A stretch of 22,005 bases of DNA from a virus. The notes under the pieces are model-generated. The model was not told the origin of the DNA and ran no database searches. It saw only the letters and a list, made by a program, of their open reading frames with translations. A program made the position numbers and the translations under genes. Below, piece after piece: positions 1-8,516 of this stretch. The stretch spans positions 1-22,005 of the IMG/VR virus record IMGVR_UViG_3300036985_003869. One strand, written 5' to 3'. Numbering within the stretch: position 1 is the stretch's first letter; each line of letters opens with the position of its first letter.

Positions 1-1
1 G

Positions 2-391
2 TTTTATGATGAGATAGGTTTTAGGTTGGATAGAAAACAGAAAAATAGACAATATTTAATTGGTAAAAAATTAAATAGTAGATTTATTAGTGTTTCTCAA
101 GAAACTATTCTAAAAATTTTAAAAAAAAATGGGGTGACCAAATCTAAGTTTAGGTTCTTAGAACGTTTTTGGGGTTCAAAATATGAGAGGTTAAGTTATG
201 AGTCATTAAATCGTCTAATACTTAACTTACCTAACGATGAAGAATTATTATTTTTATCTGAACAAATAAAATATAATAATAAATATTATATTGATGAGAT
301 AATTGAAATAACTAATAGTGAAGACTATACATATGATTTACATGTACCAGAAACTAATTCATTCATATCAAATGGTGTAGTTAGTCATAAC
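2..391 (+). mobile_element. C-terminal part of terminase intein 1
   Basis: In-frame protein insert within the terminase. Only its C-terminal about 130 residues are in the window. The end has intein block F and G character: TYDLHVPETNSF, then GVVSHN, followed by Thr as the +1 extein residue (codon 392-394). The first visible residues (YDEIGFRLDRKQ) resemble YDLIGFRFKRKQ in terminase intein 2, so the two share ancestry in the segment after the LAGLIDADG domain. The N-terminal splice site and most of any endonuclease domain are off the window. Confidence 0.88.
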
Positions 392-2944
392 ACTGGGGGT
401 AGAGCAACACTTATTTCATGTGTAACAAAAGATACGTTTGTTTTTACCAATGAAGGTGTTAAAGAAGTTTCTGAATTCATTGATGAATCTAAGGGTGATA
501 ACCCAAACTTAGGTTATAATATTCAAGATTATTCAATTCAAGGGTTATTTAAAACAAGAACTTCTAATTTATTTGTTAATAATGGGTTACAAGAAACTAT
601 TAAATTAGAATCAACTTCTGGTAGTATAGAGGGTACACACACACATAAATTATGGTGTTATTCTAAAATTGAAAACAAATTTGATTGGTATGAAATGTCA
701 CAGTTAAATGAAGGTGATTACATTAATATACAATCTGGTTTTGAGTTATGGGGTAATTATGATGAAATTGGTTTTGAATATAAAGAATCGAATAAAGAGC
801 ACAATATACCAAATGAGAAATTCACTAAAATAACTACTGATTTAGCTTATTTGATTGGGTTATATATTTCTGAAGGTTCTGTTTATAAAACAATAGATAA
901 AAATAATAACCATATAGGTACTAGTATAACAATAACTTGTGGTGACGATGTTAGCGAAGCAATAACTAACTGTGGTTTTAAGTATTCATCTCATGATAAT
1001 TTACACTACACTATTGGTTCAAAATATTTAGGTGGTTTGTTAGAACATTTAGGTTTTGATTTAACTAAAAAAGCAAATGAAAAAATAATACCATCTAGAT
1101 TATTAAAAATGTCTAGAGAGAATATAATCGCTATGTTACAAGGTATTATGGATGGTGATGGTTATAGTGATTCTGTTCGTGGTAGAATAGGTATTAATAT
1201 GTCTTCTAAACGATTGGTTGAGCAGATAAGAATGTTATTCCTTAATTTTGGTATTTTGACAGATTATAATGAAGGTGTTACACCTATAACTAAAAAAGTT
1301 AAAGTTACTAGTAATTTTTATAGGATTTCAGCTATATCAAATAATGCAAAAAAATATTACGATTTAATTGGTTTTAGGTTTAAGCGAAAACAAAATAAAA
1401 GTTTATCTCTACCTATTTTTAATAATGATAACCAATCTGAATTTATACCAAATGGTAAACGAATTATTAGAGAGATTATTGATGATTTCAATTTAGTTAG
1501 AAAATTATCTGGGACTGGTTTAAAAGTTAATGATTTACATTTATCTTTAAAAAACAAAACATATGATTTAAATAAAAATAAATTTATAAAGTTTATCAAC
1601 TATTTTGAAAATGTATTATTACTTGATTTGGGTCAATATAATATTGATAAAATACTATTGTTAAATGGGAAATGGGAAAAAATAAAAAATATAAGTCACT
1701 CAAAAAATAAAACGTATGATTTTTCATTACCAAATGATGAAACTGATTTTTGGTGTCATTCAGTAATATATAATGGAATTTTAGGTCACCAAACCCCAAA
1801 TGGAATGGATAGTTTGTATTATAAAACTTATGACCAAGCTAAAAATAAAAAGAATAACTTCAACATTGTTGAAATGAAATGGTATGAAGATTTACGTTAT
1901 AATAAAGATTTAAGTTGGTTAAAAGATGACCAAGTAGAAAGAGAATACGAATTTACTTTCGAATCTTATACTAAAAAAATTGAAGATGGTTGGAAACCTA
2001 CATCTACATGGTATGAGCAGATGTGTATGGGTATGAACAACGATGCCAAAATGATTGCTCAAGAGCTTGACGTATCATTTATTGGTTCTGGGGGTAACGT
2101 AATAAATGAAGAATATATTGAATTTCATGAAAAGAACAATGTAAAAGAACCTAAATATACTGCTGGTTTAGAACAAGAGATATGGGTTTGGGAGGAACCA
2201 AAAGAGGGACATCAATACATTGCTGGAATTGACGTTTCAAGAGGTGATGGTGAAGATTCTTCAACTATTGTTATCGTGGATTTCACTACTATGGAACAAG
2301 TAATGGAGTATCAAGGTAAAATTCAACCAGATTTATTAGCTCAGATAGTTGAGGAGTACGGTAATTTATATAAAGCTTATTCAGTGGTCGATGTTACTGG
2401 TGGAATGGGTGTTTCAACTGTGTTGAAACTGCTTGAATTTGAATATAAACACTTGCATTATGATGACACAAATGGTAAGATTCTTTCTGCTAGACAAAGA
2501 GAATTAACTTCATATAATAAACAAAATAAAATACCTGGGTTTCATGCGACCAATGTACGTTTACCAATGATTTCTAATCTAGAATATAAAATTAGAACAA
2601 ACGGTATTAAGATACGTTCTAGTAGATTAATTTCTGAAATGAAAACATTTATATATAAGAATGGTAGACCAGACCACATGGAAGGTTATCATGATGATTT
2701 AATTATGTCGTTGGGGATGGCTTTATGGGTAATGGAACATTCTTTTAAAAATTTAGAAAGATTAGAAAAACAAACAAAGGCAATATTGTCTAGTTGGTTA
2801 TCGACATCAAACCCATCGTCAACGGTAACAACTATAAACCCAGAAACAAAGCAAATTGAGAAAAAAATAAATCCAAATCATAGTGCATACAAAAATGTTC
2901 AAGACCCTAGGGGTGAATACTCTTGGTTGTTTGGAAAAAGATAA
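2..2944 (+). CDS. Large terminase subunit (gp17-like), 5' partial, carrying two inteins
   Basis: ATP-driven DNA packaging motor and headful nuclease that docks on the portal. The frame is open to the left edge, so the gene starts upstream; the TTG at 26 is an internal codon, not a start. The ATPase Walker A and B region lies off the window. Visible extein: T-GGRATLIS, then TPNG (1793-1804), the coupling motif after Walker B. The C-terminal nuclease follows with acidic residues in AGIDVSRGDGED (Asp at 2231), VVDVTGGMG (Asp at 2390) and GYHDDLIMS (Asp at 2693 and 2696), the three-acid RNase H-like pattern of T4 gp17. Two inteins interrupt it: the end of one up to 391 and a complete one at 419-1792. 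Inteins look more AT-rich than the extein. The next gene starts 14 bases after the stop. Identity is near certain; activity depends on splicing of both inteins. Confidence 0.95.
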   Translation, partial: FYDEIGFRLDRKQKNRQYLIGKKLNSRFISVSQETILKILKKNGVTKSKFRFLERFWGSKYERLSYESLNRLILNLPNDEELLFLSEQIKYNNKYYIDEIIEITNSEDYTYDLHVPETNSFISNGVVSHNTGGRATLISCVTKDTFVFTNEGVKEVSEFIDESKGDNPNLGYNIQDYSIQGLFKTRTSNLFVNNGLQETIKLESTSGSIEGTHTHKLWCYSKIENKFDWYEMSQLNEGDYINIQSGFELWGNYDEIGFEYKESNKEHNIPNEKFTKITTDLAYLIGLYISEGSVYKTIDKNNNHIGTSITITCGDDVSEAITNCGFKYSSHDNLHYTIGSKYLGGLLEHLGFDLTKKANEKIIPSRLLKMSRENIIAMLQGIMDGDGYSDSVRGRIGINMSSKRLVEQIRMLFLNFGILTDYNEGVTPITKKVKVTSNFYRISAISNNAKKYYDLIGFRFKRKQNKSLSLPIFNNDNQSEFIPNGKRIIREIIDDFNLVRKLSGTGLKVNDLHLSLKNKTYDLNKNKFIKFINYFENVLLLDLGQYNIDKILLLNGKWEKIKNISHSKNKTYDFSLPNDETDFWCHSVIYNGILGHQTPNGMDSLYYKTYDQAKNKKNNFNIVEMKWYEDLRYNKDLSWLKDDQVEREYEFTFESYTKKIEDGWKPTSTWYEQMCMGMNNDAKMIAQELDVSFIGSGGNVINEEYIEFHEKNNVKEPKYTAGLEQEIWVWEEPKEGHQYIAGIDVSRGDGEDSSTIVIVDFTTMEQVMEYQGKIQPDLLAQIVEEYGNLYKAYSVVDVTGGMGVSTVLKLLEFEYKHLHYDDTNGKILSARQRELTSYNKQNKIPGFHATNVRLPMISNLEYKIRTNGIKIRSSRLISEMKTFIYKNGRPDHMEGYHDDLIMSLGMALWVMEHSFKNLERLEKQTKAILSSWLSTSNPSSTVTTINPETKQIEKKINPNHSAYKNVQDPRGEYSWLFGKR
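419..1792 (+). mobile_element. Terminase intein 2, LAGLIDADG type, 458 residues
   Basis: Complete intein inserted just before the TPNG coupling motif. It starts at Cys (codon 419-421, CVTKDTFVF, block A). The block B-like motif is EGTHTHKLW. Two LAGLIDADG-type helices mark a homing endonuclease: LIGLYISEG and LQGIMDGDG. The end is KTYDFSLPN...NGILGHQ followed by Thr, so the terminal residue is Gln rather than the usual Asn, with His before it. Removing it joins TLIS to TPNG, which restores the expected terminase motif and supports both boundaries. Confidence 0.92.
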
Positions 2945-2958
2945 AAAAAAATAAAATA

Positions 2959-3204
2959 ATGGCATTAAGTAATAAAGTATTTATACAAAAAAGTGTTGGT
3001 GGGTTGTTATATAAATGGTCACCAACACCTAACAATTTTTCAAAAAACAAATCAAATAACAAACAAAATCAACGACCATTTTATTGTGATGCAATTTCTG
3101 GTTCGCAAGGTCAAGATTGGATAACTACATATGTATATAATTTAGAAGTGGTAAATTCAAAACAAGCTCATTTTGCATATGTGGAGTGTGATTATGTTGA
3201 ATAA
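2959..3204 (+). CDS. Hypothetical protein, 81 aa, between terminase and portal
   Basis: I do not recognise this protein. The ATG at 2959 is chosen because it follows an A-rich stretch 14 bases after the terminase stop; an upstream in-frame TTG at 2923 would overlap the terminase and give an odd Lys-rich leader. The product is polar, with an Asn/Lys/Gln-rich middle (about residues 25-40) and a more regular C-terminal half containing DAISGSQGQDW and HFAYVECDYVE, which looks like a small beta-rich domain. It sits where T4 has tail sheath and tail tube genes between gp17 and gp20, but it is far too short to be either. It is probably a small late or structural protein co-transcribed with terminase and portal. 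Confidence 0.72.
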   Translation: MALSNKVFIQKSVGGLLYKWSPTPNNFSKNKSNNKQNQRPFYCDAISGSQGQDWITTYVYNLEVVNSKQAHFAYVECDYVE

Positions 3205-3248
3205 CTATTTAATTTATTAATTAAAACATTATATTTAAAATAAAAATT

Positions 3249-6200
3249 ATGGCAAATAAAAATTTAACTATATTTCAAAAATTAGGTCAAGTTATTAGTC
3301 CTGACGGGATAAAACCAAAACAACAACAACCATCAACACAACGTTACAATATTGGTAGTGGTGAGTTATTGAAAACAGATAATAAAGCTGAATATGAAAC
3401 AGCTAAATTACAAGCACAACAAAACAAATATTTAGGCTCCGTTTGGAAGAAAGTTGAAAGTGGTTTATTCCAACAATCTATAAACTATGAAACAACTCGT
3501 ATTGGTTCATATGCCGATTTCGAAGCTATGGAGTTTTATCCTACAATTGCAGCGGCATTAGACGTTATGATGGAGGAATCGACTACTCTAAACGACCAAG
3601 GTAAAATGCTTAATATTTACTCTGACAGTAAACGAGTAAAAACAATATTAGAAGATTTATTTTTCAATAGATTAGATTTCCACACTTCTGGGCCGATGTG
3701 GACTAGAAATACACCTATTAGAGAAGATAGTATCATACCATTATTAGATGGTACTGAAGTTACTATTAAAGAACTTTCTAATAGAGTAAAAAATGGTGAG
3801 GAAATTTGGTCTTATGCAATACAAGATGGTACTAAAGCAATTGTGCCTAGTAAAATTATATGGTGTGACCTTACTAGAAAAGATAGTGAATTAATAAGGG
3901 TTACATTGGATGATGGTACGTATATCGATACAACACCAGACCATGAATATATGCTTAGAGATGGTTCATATAAACGAGCTGACGCTTTAACTGAAGGACA
4001 ATCTTTGATGCCTTTTTATACTAGAAAAAGTGAAAAGAAAAAAGATTGTATCGTTGGTTATGAAAAAATATATAACCCTAGTACTACTAAATATAAATTC
4101 ACACATTCTTTAGTTGCACATGAATGTGTTAGGGATTTAGTATATGAAACATCCATTGGTTGTCAGTTTGATACACACCATAATGATTTTAATAAATTAA
4201 ATAATAATCCTAGTAATTTAATTAGAATGACACATTCAGACCATTTTAAATTACACATAGAACATTTTGATAAAATATTAGGGTCACCAGAAGTTATTAA
4301 AAAAAGAATGGAAGGTATTGATAGGTATTTAAGGTCAGATAAAAGAAAAGAACGTTTATCTAAAGAAATGTCTGGTATTTACCCTAAATATTTTAAACAA
4401 TATAATAATTCTGAGTTACACACAGAACATAACGAAATTCGTTCTGAGAAAATGTTGACTAATTGGAATTCTGATGAGTTTATCGAAAAAACAAAGAAAG
4501 GTATGACTATAGTTATAACTGATGAATGTTTAACTTATATTTCAAATATCATAAAAAATTCTGAAAATTATATTGATATTAATAAATTATCAGAATTACT
4601 TAAAAATGATGATGATTTTATTCAACTTTTTAAATTTAATTATTTATTAAGAAAAGATATAAAAAAATCAATTAACCCAACAACACTTAATAAAGTTATT
4701 TTCAGAAAAACAAATCAAAACTATTTTGATTTTGTCTTATCAATAAAACCAAATTTAATATTAGATAAAGCTTATATAAAAGCAAAATCTATTTATTTAG
4801 GTAAAACAAAAGAAAAACCTTTATTAAATCATAAAGTAGTTTCAGTTATTAAATTAAACGAAACATCTGATGTGTATTGTTTAGAAGCTGTTGGGCCTAA
4901 CGGTGAACATGATAGACACAACTTTCCAGTGTTAGGTAAAGACATAACTGGTTTATACTCAAGAACTTCTGGTGTATTTTTGTCCAACTGTAAATACGGT
5001 GATAATTTTGTTTATTTAAATATTGATGCGAACAATGGTATCATTGGTACAAAACAAATGCCTAATTACGAGATGGAAAGGAGAGAATCTGGTTTATTTG
5101 ATATGATTTCTGGTAGAGAATTACAAGATGAAGAAATTTCGGCTGGCGATAAAGTTAAATTCTTTTGGAGAGGTCGTGATGTTGAATTTAATTCTTGGCA
5201 AATTGCTCACTTTAGATTGTTGGGTGATGATAGGCGTTTACCTTACGGAACTTGCTTAAAGGGTGATACTAGAGTTAACACTGAATTTGGTGTTGAAGAG
5301 ATTTCTAAAATTGAGGTTGGTACAAACGTTTGGTCTTTCAATACTAAAACACAAGAAAAAGAGTTGTCACCAATATTAGATAAAATCATGTCTGGCACCA
5401 AGGAAGTTTTTAAAATTTCAACTAGACATAATTTTATTGATGCGAGTAAGGAACATAGAATTTTAGTTGCATTAAAATCTGGTGAATTTATTTATAAAAA
5501 TGTAAAAGAATTAAAATTAGGCGATTTATTAGTTATTAACCAAAAAGAAAAAACAAATAAATTAATAAAAATAGATAAAACAACACCAATAGATAATAAA
5601 AATGGATGGTTTAATAATATTGATTTGATACCCGATTATGTTAATGAGGAAATAGCACAATTGTTCGGTTTTTTAATTGGTGATGGGTGGATTCCTAAAC
5701 ATAATAGTAGTGTTGATTTTGCTTTAGGTATTGATGAGCAAACCAATAATTTTTACATTAATCTTTTGGAAAAATATAGTGGTAAAAAAATAATTCGTAA
5801 GAATAACCAAGCTAAATGTCATTCTAAATTATTAAAAACAATTTTAGAACGTTTAGGTTTTAATGGTAAATCTTATGAAAAAAGAATACCTAAATGGGTT
5901 TTTGAGATGGATACAGACTTCCAAAAAGCTTTTGTTTCTGGTTTAATAGATGCTGATGGATGGATAACTAAAGATAAATGGACAATAGCAATTCATATTG
6001 AATTGAATAATAAACCATTAATTGAAGATTTAAAAATTTTATTACAAAGAATTGGTTATAAATCTGGTTCTATTCGAAGTAGAATTAGAAAAAACCCAAT
6101 TATTGATGGTAGACAGATAAAAAAGGTTAAAGAATCACACATGATTACTTTTTTTGATAAAAATTTAAATCAAATGATTGTTAACGACATAAATGGTCGT

Positions 6201-7616
6201 TTAAATTATGAGTATGTTTTAGAACCTATTCAAAGTATTGAATCAATTGGCGAATTTGAAACCTATGATATTTATGTTGAAAATGAAAACCACAATTTTT
6301 ATGCAAATAATATAGTTGTACATAATAGTGTTTTAGAGAAAGCTAGACGTATTTGGAAACAGTTATTGCTATCAGAGGATAGTATGCTTGTTTATCGTGT
6401 AACTAGAGCCCCAGAAAGACGTGTATATAAAATATTTGTAGGTAATATTGATGATGCTGATGTTGAACCATATGTGAACGCTATTGCTGATAGATTCAAA
6501 CGTATGCCTATTGTTGACCCGCAAACTGGTCAAATTGATTTACGTTATAATCAATTAGCAAATGACCAAGATTTCTTTATACCAGTAAGGGATGAAAATG
6601 CACCGAATCCAATAGATACCTTGCCAGGTGCATCAAACTTAGACCAAATTGCTGATATTGAATATCTAAGAAGTAATTTATTTACAGCATTACGTGTACC
6701 TAAGCCGTTTTTAGGTTTTGATGATGCTACTGGTGATGGTAAAAATTTAGCTATTCAAGATATTCGTTTTTCTAGAACAATAAATAGAATTCAACAATCA
6801 ATTCTTCAAGAATTAAACAAGATAGCTATCATACACTTATATCTTTTAGGTTTTGAGGATGATTTAGATAATTTCACACTTACACTTAACAATCCATCAA
6901 CACAAGCTGAAATGTTAAAAGTTGAACATTTACAACTTAAAGTTAGTCTTCTTAAAGATGCTGTGTCTGATATTGGAACTGGGTTTGGTGTTATGTCATG
7001 GACACGAGCACACAGAGAAATTATGGGTTGGTCTGATGATGAAATAAAACAAGATTTACTTGAACAACGTATGGAGAAAGCTGCTTCTGCTGAATTGGCG
7101 AATACTGCTGCTGTTATCAAACATACTGGCATGTTTGATAGTGTTGATAGAATTTATGGCGACTTTGATGTTGCGTTAAATGGTGGTGGTTCTGGTGAAG
7201 GTGAAGAAGGTGGTGACTCTGGTGCTGGTGGAGGTGGAGGCTTCGGAGGTGGAGGAATGGGTGGTGAAGACCTAGATTTCGGTGATGAATCTGATGCTGA
7301 AGGTGAAGAAGGTGTACCAGAAGAAGGTGCGATAGACACTGAAGGTGGTTTAGAAGTAGATGCAGAACCTGAAACAGTTGCTGAGTCTCTAAAAAAAGTA
7401 GAAAAATTATTAACTGAAAGAAAAGAAGTATTGGTTGGGGATTTAAATAAAAGAACAAATAAGTATAAAAATAGATTTGTTGATGCTTTAGTTGAAACAA
7501 TTAAACCAGACAAAACTAAAAAGGTTTCTAATATTAAAATTTACAATAAAAATTTAAAAATAAATAAAGACATCGATGGTATGATTGGTGATATTGATAA
7601 AATGTTGGATGAATAA
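3249..7616 (+). CDS. Portal vertex protein (gp20-like), carrying two inteins
   Basis: Portal ring subunit: the capsid vertex through which DNA is packaged and to which the tail joins. The 1455-residue precursor minus two inteins (residues 156-580 and 669-1026) leaves about 672 residues, against roughly 520 for T4 gp20. Extein landmarks: YPTIAAALDVMMEE early, then after splicing RNT-CKYGDNFVYLN and LPYGT-SVLEKARRIWKQL, followed by VYRVTRAPERRVYKIFVGN, KPFLGFDDATGDGKNLA and an extended helical part. These match the T4-like portal family. The extra length is a Gly/Glu/Asp-rich low-complexity stretch (about 7180-7340) and a Lys-rich C-terminal tail. The start at 3249 follows an A/T-rich leader with no Shine-Dalgarno. 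The protein binds the terminase encoded just upstream. Confidence 0.95.
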   Translation: MANKNLTIFQKLGQVISPDGIKPKQQQPSTQRYNIGSGELLKTDNKAEYETAKLQAQQNKYLGSVWKKVESGLFQQSINYETTRIGSYADFEAMEFYPTIAAALDVMMEESTTLNDQGKMLNIYSDSKRVKTILEDLFFNRLDFHTSGPMWTRNTPIREDSIIPLLDGTEVTIKELSNRVKNGEEIWSYAIQDGTKAIVPSKIIWCDLTRKDSELIRVTLDDGTYIDTTPDHEYMLRDGSYKRADALTEGQSLMPFYTRKSEKKKDCIVGYEKIYNPSTTKYKFTHSLVAHECVRDLVYETSIGCQFDTHHNDFNKLNNNPSNLIRMTHSDHFKLHIEHFDKILGSPEVIKKRMEGIDRYLRSDKRKERLSKEMSGIYPKYFKQYNNSELHTEHNEIRSEKMLTNWNSDEFIEKTKKGMTIVITDECLTYISNIIKNSENYIDINKLSELLKNDDDFIQLFKFNYLLRKDIKKSINPTTLNKVIFRKTNQNYFDFVLSIKPNLILDKAYIKAKSIYLGKTKEKPLLNHKVVSVIKLNETSDVYCLEAVGPNGEHDRHNFPVLGKDITGLYSRTSGVFLSNCKYGDNFVYLNIDANNGIIGTKQMPNYEMERRESGLFDMISGRELQDEEISAGDKVKFFWRGRDVEFNSWQIAHFRLLGDDRRLPYGTCLKGDTRVNTEFGVEEISKIEVGTNVWSFNTKTQEKELSPILDKIMSGTKEVFKISTRHNFIDASKEHRILVALKSGEFIYKNVKELKLGDLLVINQKEKTNKLIKIDKTTPIDNKNGWFNNIDLIPDYVNEEIAQLFGFLIGDGWIPKHNSSVDFALGIDEQTNNFYINLLEKYSGKKIIRKNNQAKCHSKLLKTILERLGFNGKSYEKRIPKWVFEMDTDFQKAFVSGLIDADGWITKDKWTIAIHIELNNKPLIEDLKILLQRIGYKSGSIRSRIRKNPIIDGRQIKKVKESHMITFFDKNLNQMIVNDINGRLNYEYVLEPIQSIESIGEFETYDIYVENENHNFYANNIVVHNSVLEKARRIWKQLLLSEDSMLVYRVTRAPERRVYKIFVGNIDDADVEPYVNAIADRFKRMPIVDPQTGQIDLRYNQLANDQDFFIPVRDENAPNPIDTLPGASNLDQIADIEYLRSNLFTALRVPKPFLGFDDATGDGKNLAIQDIRFSRTINRIQQSILQELNKIAIIHLYLLGFEDDLDNFTLTLNNPSTQAEMLKVEHLQLKVSLLKDAVSDIGTGFGVMSWTRAHREIMGWSDDEIKQDLLEQRMEKAASAELANTAAVIKHTGMFDSVDRIYGDFDVALNGGGSGEGEEGGDSGAGGGGGFGGGGMGGEDLDFGDESDAEGEEGVPEEGAIDTEGGLEVDAEPETVAESLKKVEKLLTERKEVLVGDLNKRTNKYKNRFVDALVETIKPDKTKKVSNIKIYNKNLKINKDIDGMIGDIDKMLDE
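3714..4988 (+). mobile_element. Portal intein 1, HNH type, 425 residues, apparent Pro at position 1
   Basis: Insert between ...WTRNT and CKYGDNFVYLN of the portal. The first residue is apparently Pro (PIREDSIIPLLDG). Block B is TPDHEYMLRDGSY. An HNH endonuclease lies around 4173-4256 (THHNDFNKLNNNPSNL, then HSDH). Block F reads DVYCLEAVGPNG, with Cys where many inteins have Asp, and HDRHNF follows. It ends GVFLSN with Cys +1. A non-nucleophilic first residue plus Cys in block F recalls class 3 inteins, but the Trp of their WCT signature is Tyr here and the block G Thr is not obvious. Confidence 0.88.
5253..6326 (+). mobile_element. Portal intein 2, LAGLIDADG type, 358 residues
   Basis: Inserted between LPYGT and SVLEKARRIW of the portal. 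It starts with Cys (CLKGDTRVNTEFG) and block B is in the DASKEHRILV region. It has two LAGLIDADG helices, FGFLIGDGW and SGLIDADGW. Block F is FETYDIYVENENHNF and it ends NNIVVHN with Ser +1. All canonical splicing residues are present, so this is the most conventional of the four inteins. Its distance from portal intein 1 is 88 extein residues. Confidence 0.94.
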
Positions 7617-7636
7617 TAGTTTTATATGTAAAATAA

Positions 7637-7648
7637 GATATTTATAAT
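7637..7648 (+). promoter_or_regulatory. Candidate late promoter motif GATATTTATAAT
   Basis: The motif ends 11 bases before the ATG at 7660. The same string or a near match recurs upstream of the protease, scaffold, first cargo gene and, on the other strand, the DNRLRE-like gene. It is preceded by TGTAAAATAA, similar to TGTTTAAT at two other copies. A promoter role is inferred from recurrence only. Confidence 0.45.
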
Positions 7649-7659
7649 TAAAAAACAAA

Positions 7660-8454
7660 ATGACTAAAATAGATATTACAAAAACGGTTCAAAACTTTGG
7701 TAAAATTAAAAACGCTTACAACGAAATATTGGTTGAAAGCGTTGTTACTAAAAACAAGGTTAAAAAAGATTTATTCAAATCTTATGTAAAAATAATTAAA
7801 GAAAACGAAGCTTTGAAGAATCAATTCTTGGTTTATAATATAATTGAAAATAAAGTAGAAATCAATGAATCAAAAGCAAAGTGTTTTGTTGATGAATGTA
7901 TGGGTATAATTTCAAAATATAATACAAAAGATATTTTAATTGTTAACAAAAAATTAATTGAGAATATCGTATTTGAAAAAGATTATGATTATGATAAAAA
8001 AGAATTACATGAGAATATAACTACTTTGATATTCACACCTAAAACACCTAGGAATATTGATACAATTCTAGAGGCTAAATCATTTATTGTTGATTACATT
8101 ATTAATAACAAAGAAAAAGAAGTAAGTGAAAGTGTTGAACTGCCAAATAGTATGTTGTCTGCAATTATGGTTGATAAATATAATGAGAGGTATGCTGATT
8201 TAAATGAGTCTGACAAAGAAGTGTTAAAAACACTTATTGAATCTGATGACACAAAGAAAAAAGAAGTTTATTCAAAAACACTTAGAGAGTGTATTGAGTT
8301 AATCGATGAACGACTTGAGGAATCTAATTTAGAAGCTAAAGATAAATTATTACGAGTTAAAGATAAATTGTTGAATGATAAAAAAGAAATAAATGAAGAT
8401 TACATTAAAAATATTTCTAAATTGGTTGATTTAAGAAGTTCTTTAAAGAAATAA
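7660..8454 (+). CDS. Hypothetical protein, 264 aa, between portal and protease genes
   Basis: Not recognised. The product is Lys/Glu-rich and predicted mostly helical, with no signal peptide or membrane segment and no catalytic motif I can name. The N-terminal third (ITKTVQNFGKIKNAYNEIL) and the C-terminal third (repeated KDKLLRVKDKLLNDKKEI-type helices) look coiled-coil prone. In T4 the portal and protease genes are separated by the small prohead core genes 67 and 68, so by position it could be a prohead core or head-assembly component, but it is much larger than gp67 or gp68 and I see no sequence link. The ATG at 7660 follows AAAAAACAAA with no Shine-Dalgarno, and a recurrent GATATTTATAAT lies just upstream. 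Confidence 0.8.
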   Translation: MTKIDITKTVQNFGKIKNAYNEILVESVVTKNKVKKDLFKSYVKIIKENEALKNQFLVYNIIENKVEINESKAKCFVDECMGIISKYNTKDILIVNKKLIENIVFEKDYDYDKKELHENITTLIFTPKTPRNIDTILEAKSFIVDYIINNKEKEVSESVELPNSMLSAIMVDKYNERYADLNESDKEVLKTLIESDDTKKKEVYSKTLRECIELIDERLEESNLEAKDKLLRVKDKLLNDKKEINEDYIKNISKLVDLRSSLKK

Positions 8455-8470
8455 AATCTATTTAAACCTA

Positions 8471-8501
8471 TTGACTATTACCTGGATTTTATTTATATTT
8501 G
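8471..8501 (+). promoter_or_regulatory. Bacteroidota-type promoter, TTG-N20-TATATTTG
   Basis: TTG at 8471-8473, 20 bases, then TATATTTG at 8494-8501 matches the Bacteroidota -33/-7 form (TTG and TAnnTTTG) exactly. It lies in the only gap between the 264-residue gene and the following gene, with transcription expected to start shortly before the ATG at 8517. In an AT-rich genome a chance match is possible, but position and spacing fit well. Confidence 0.6.
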
Positions 8502-8516
8502 AATAAAATATTAGAT

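Noticed and set aside
26-28. TTG as start of the terminase gene
   Set aside because: The frame is open to position 2 and the visible beginning is the inside of an intein, so the gene starts upstream of the window.
2923-2958. Upstream TTG start for the small gene after terminase
   Set aside because: It would overlap the terminase end; the ATG at 2959 follows an A-rich leader and is more plausible.
7117-7513. Two minus-strand open frames rich in His/Leu or Ser/Pro
   Set aside because: They are shadows of the Gly/Glu-rich low-complexity part of the portal gene.
8499-8516. TTG start for the 147-residue gene
   Set aside because: This TTG is the end of the proposed -7 element TATATTTG; the ATG at 8517 is preferred.
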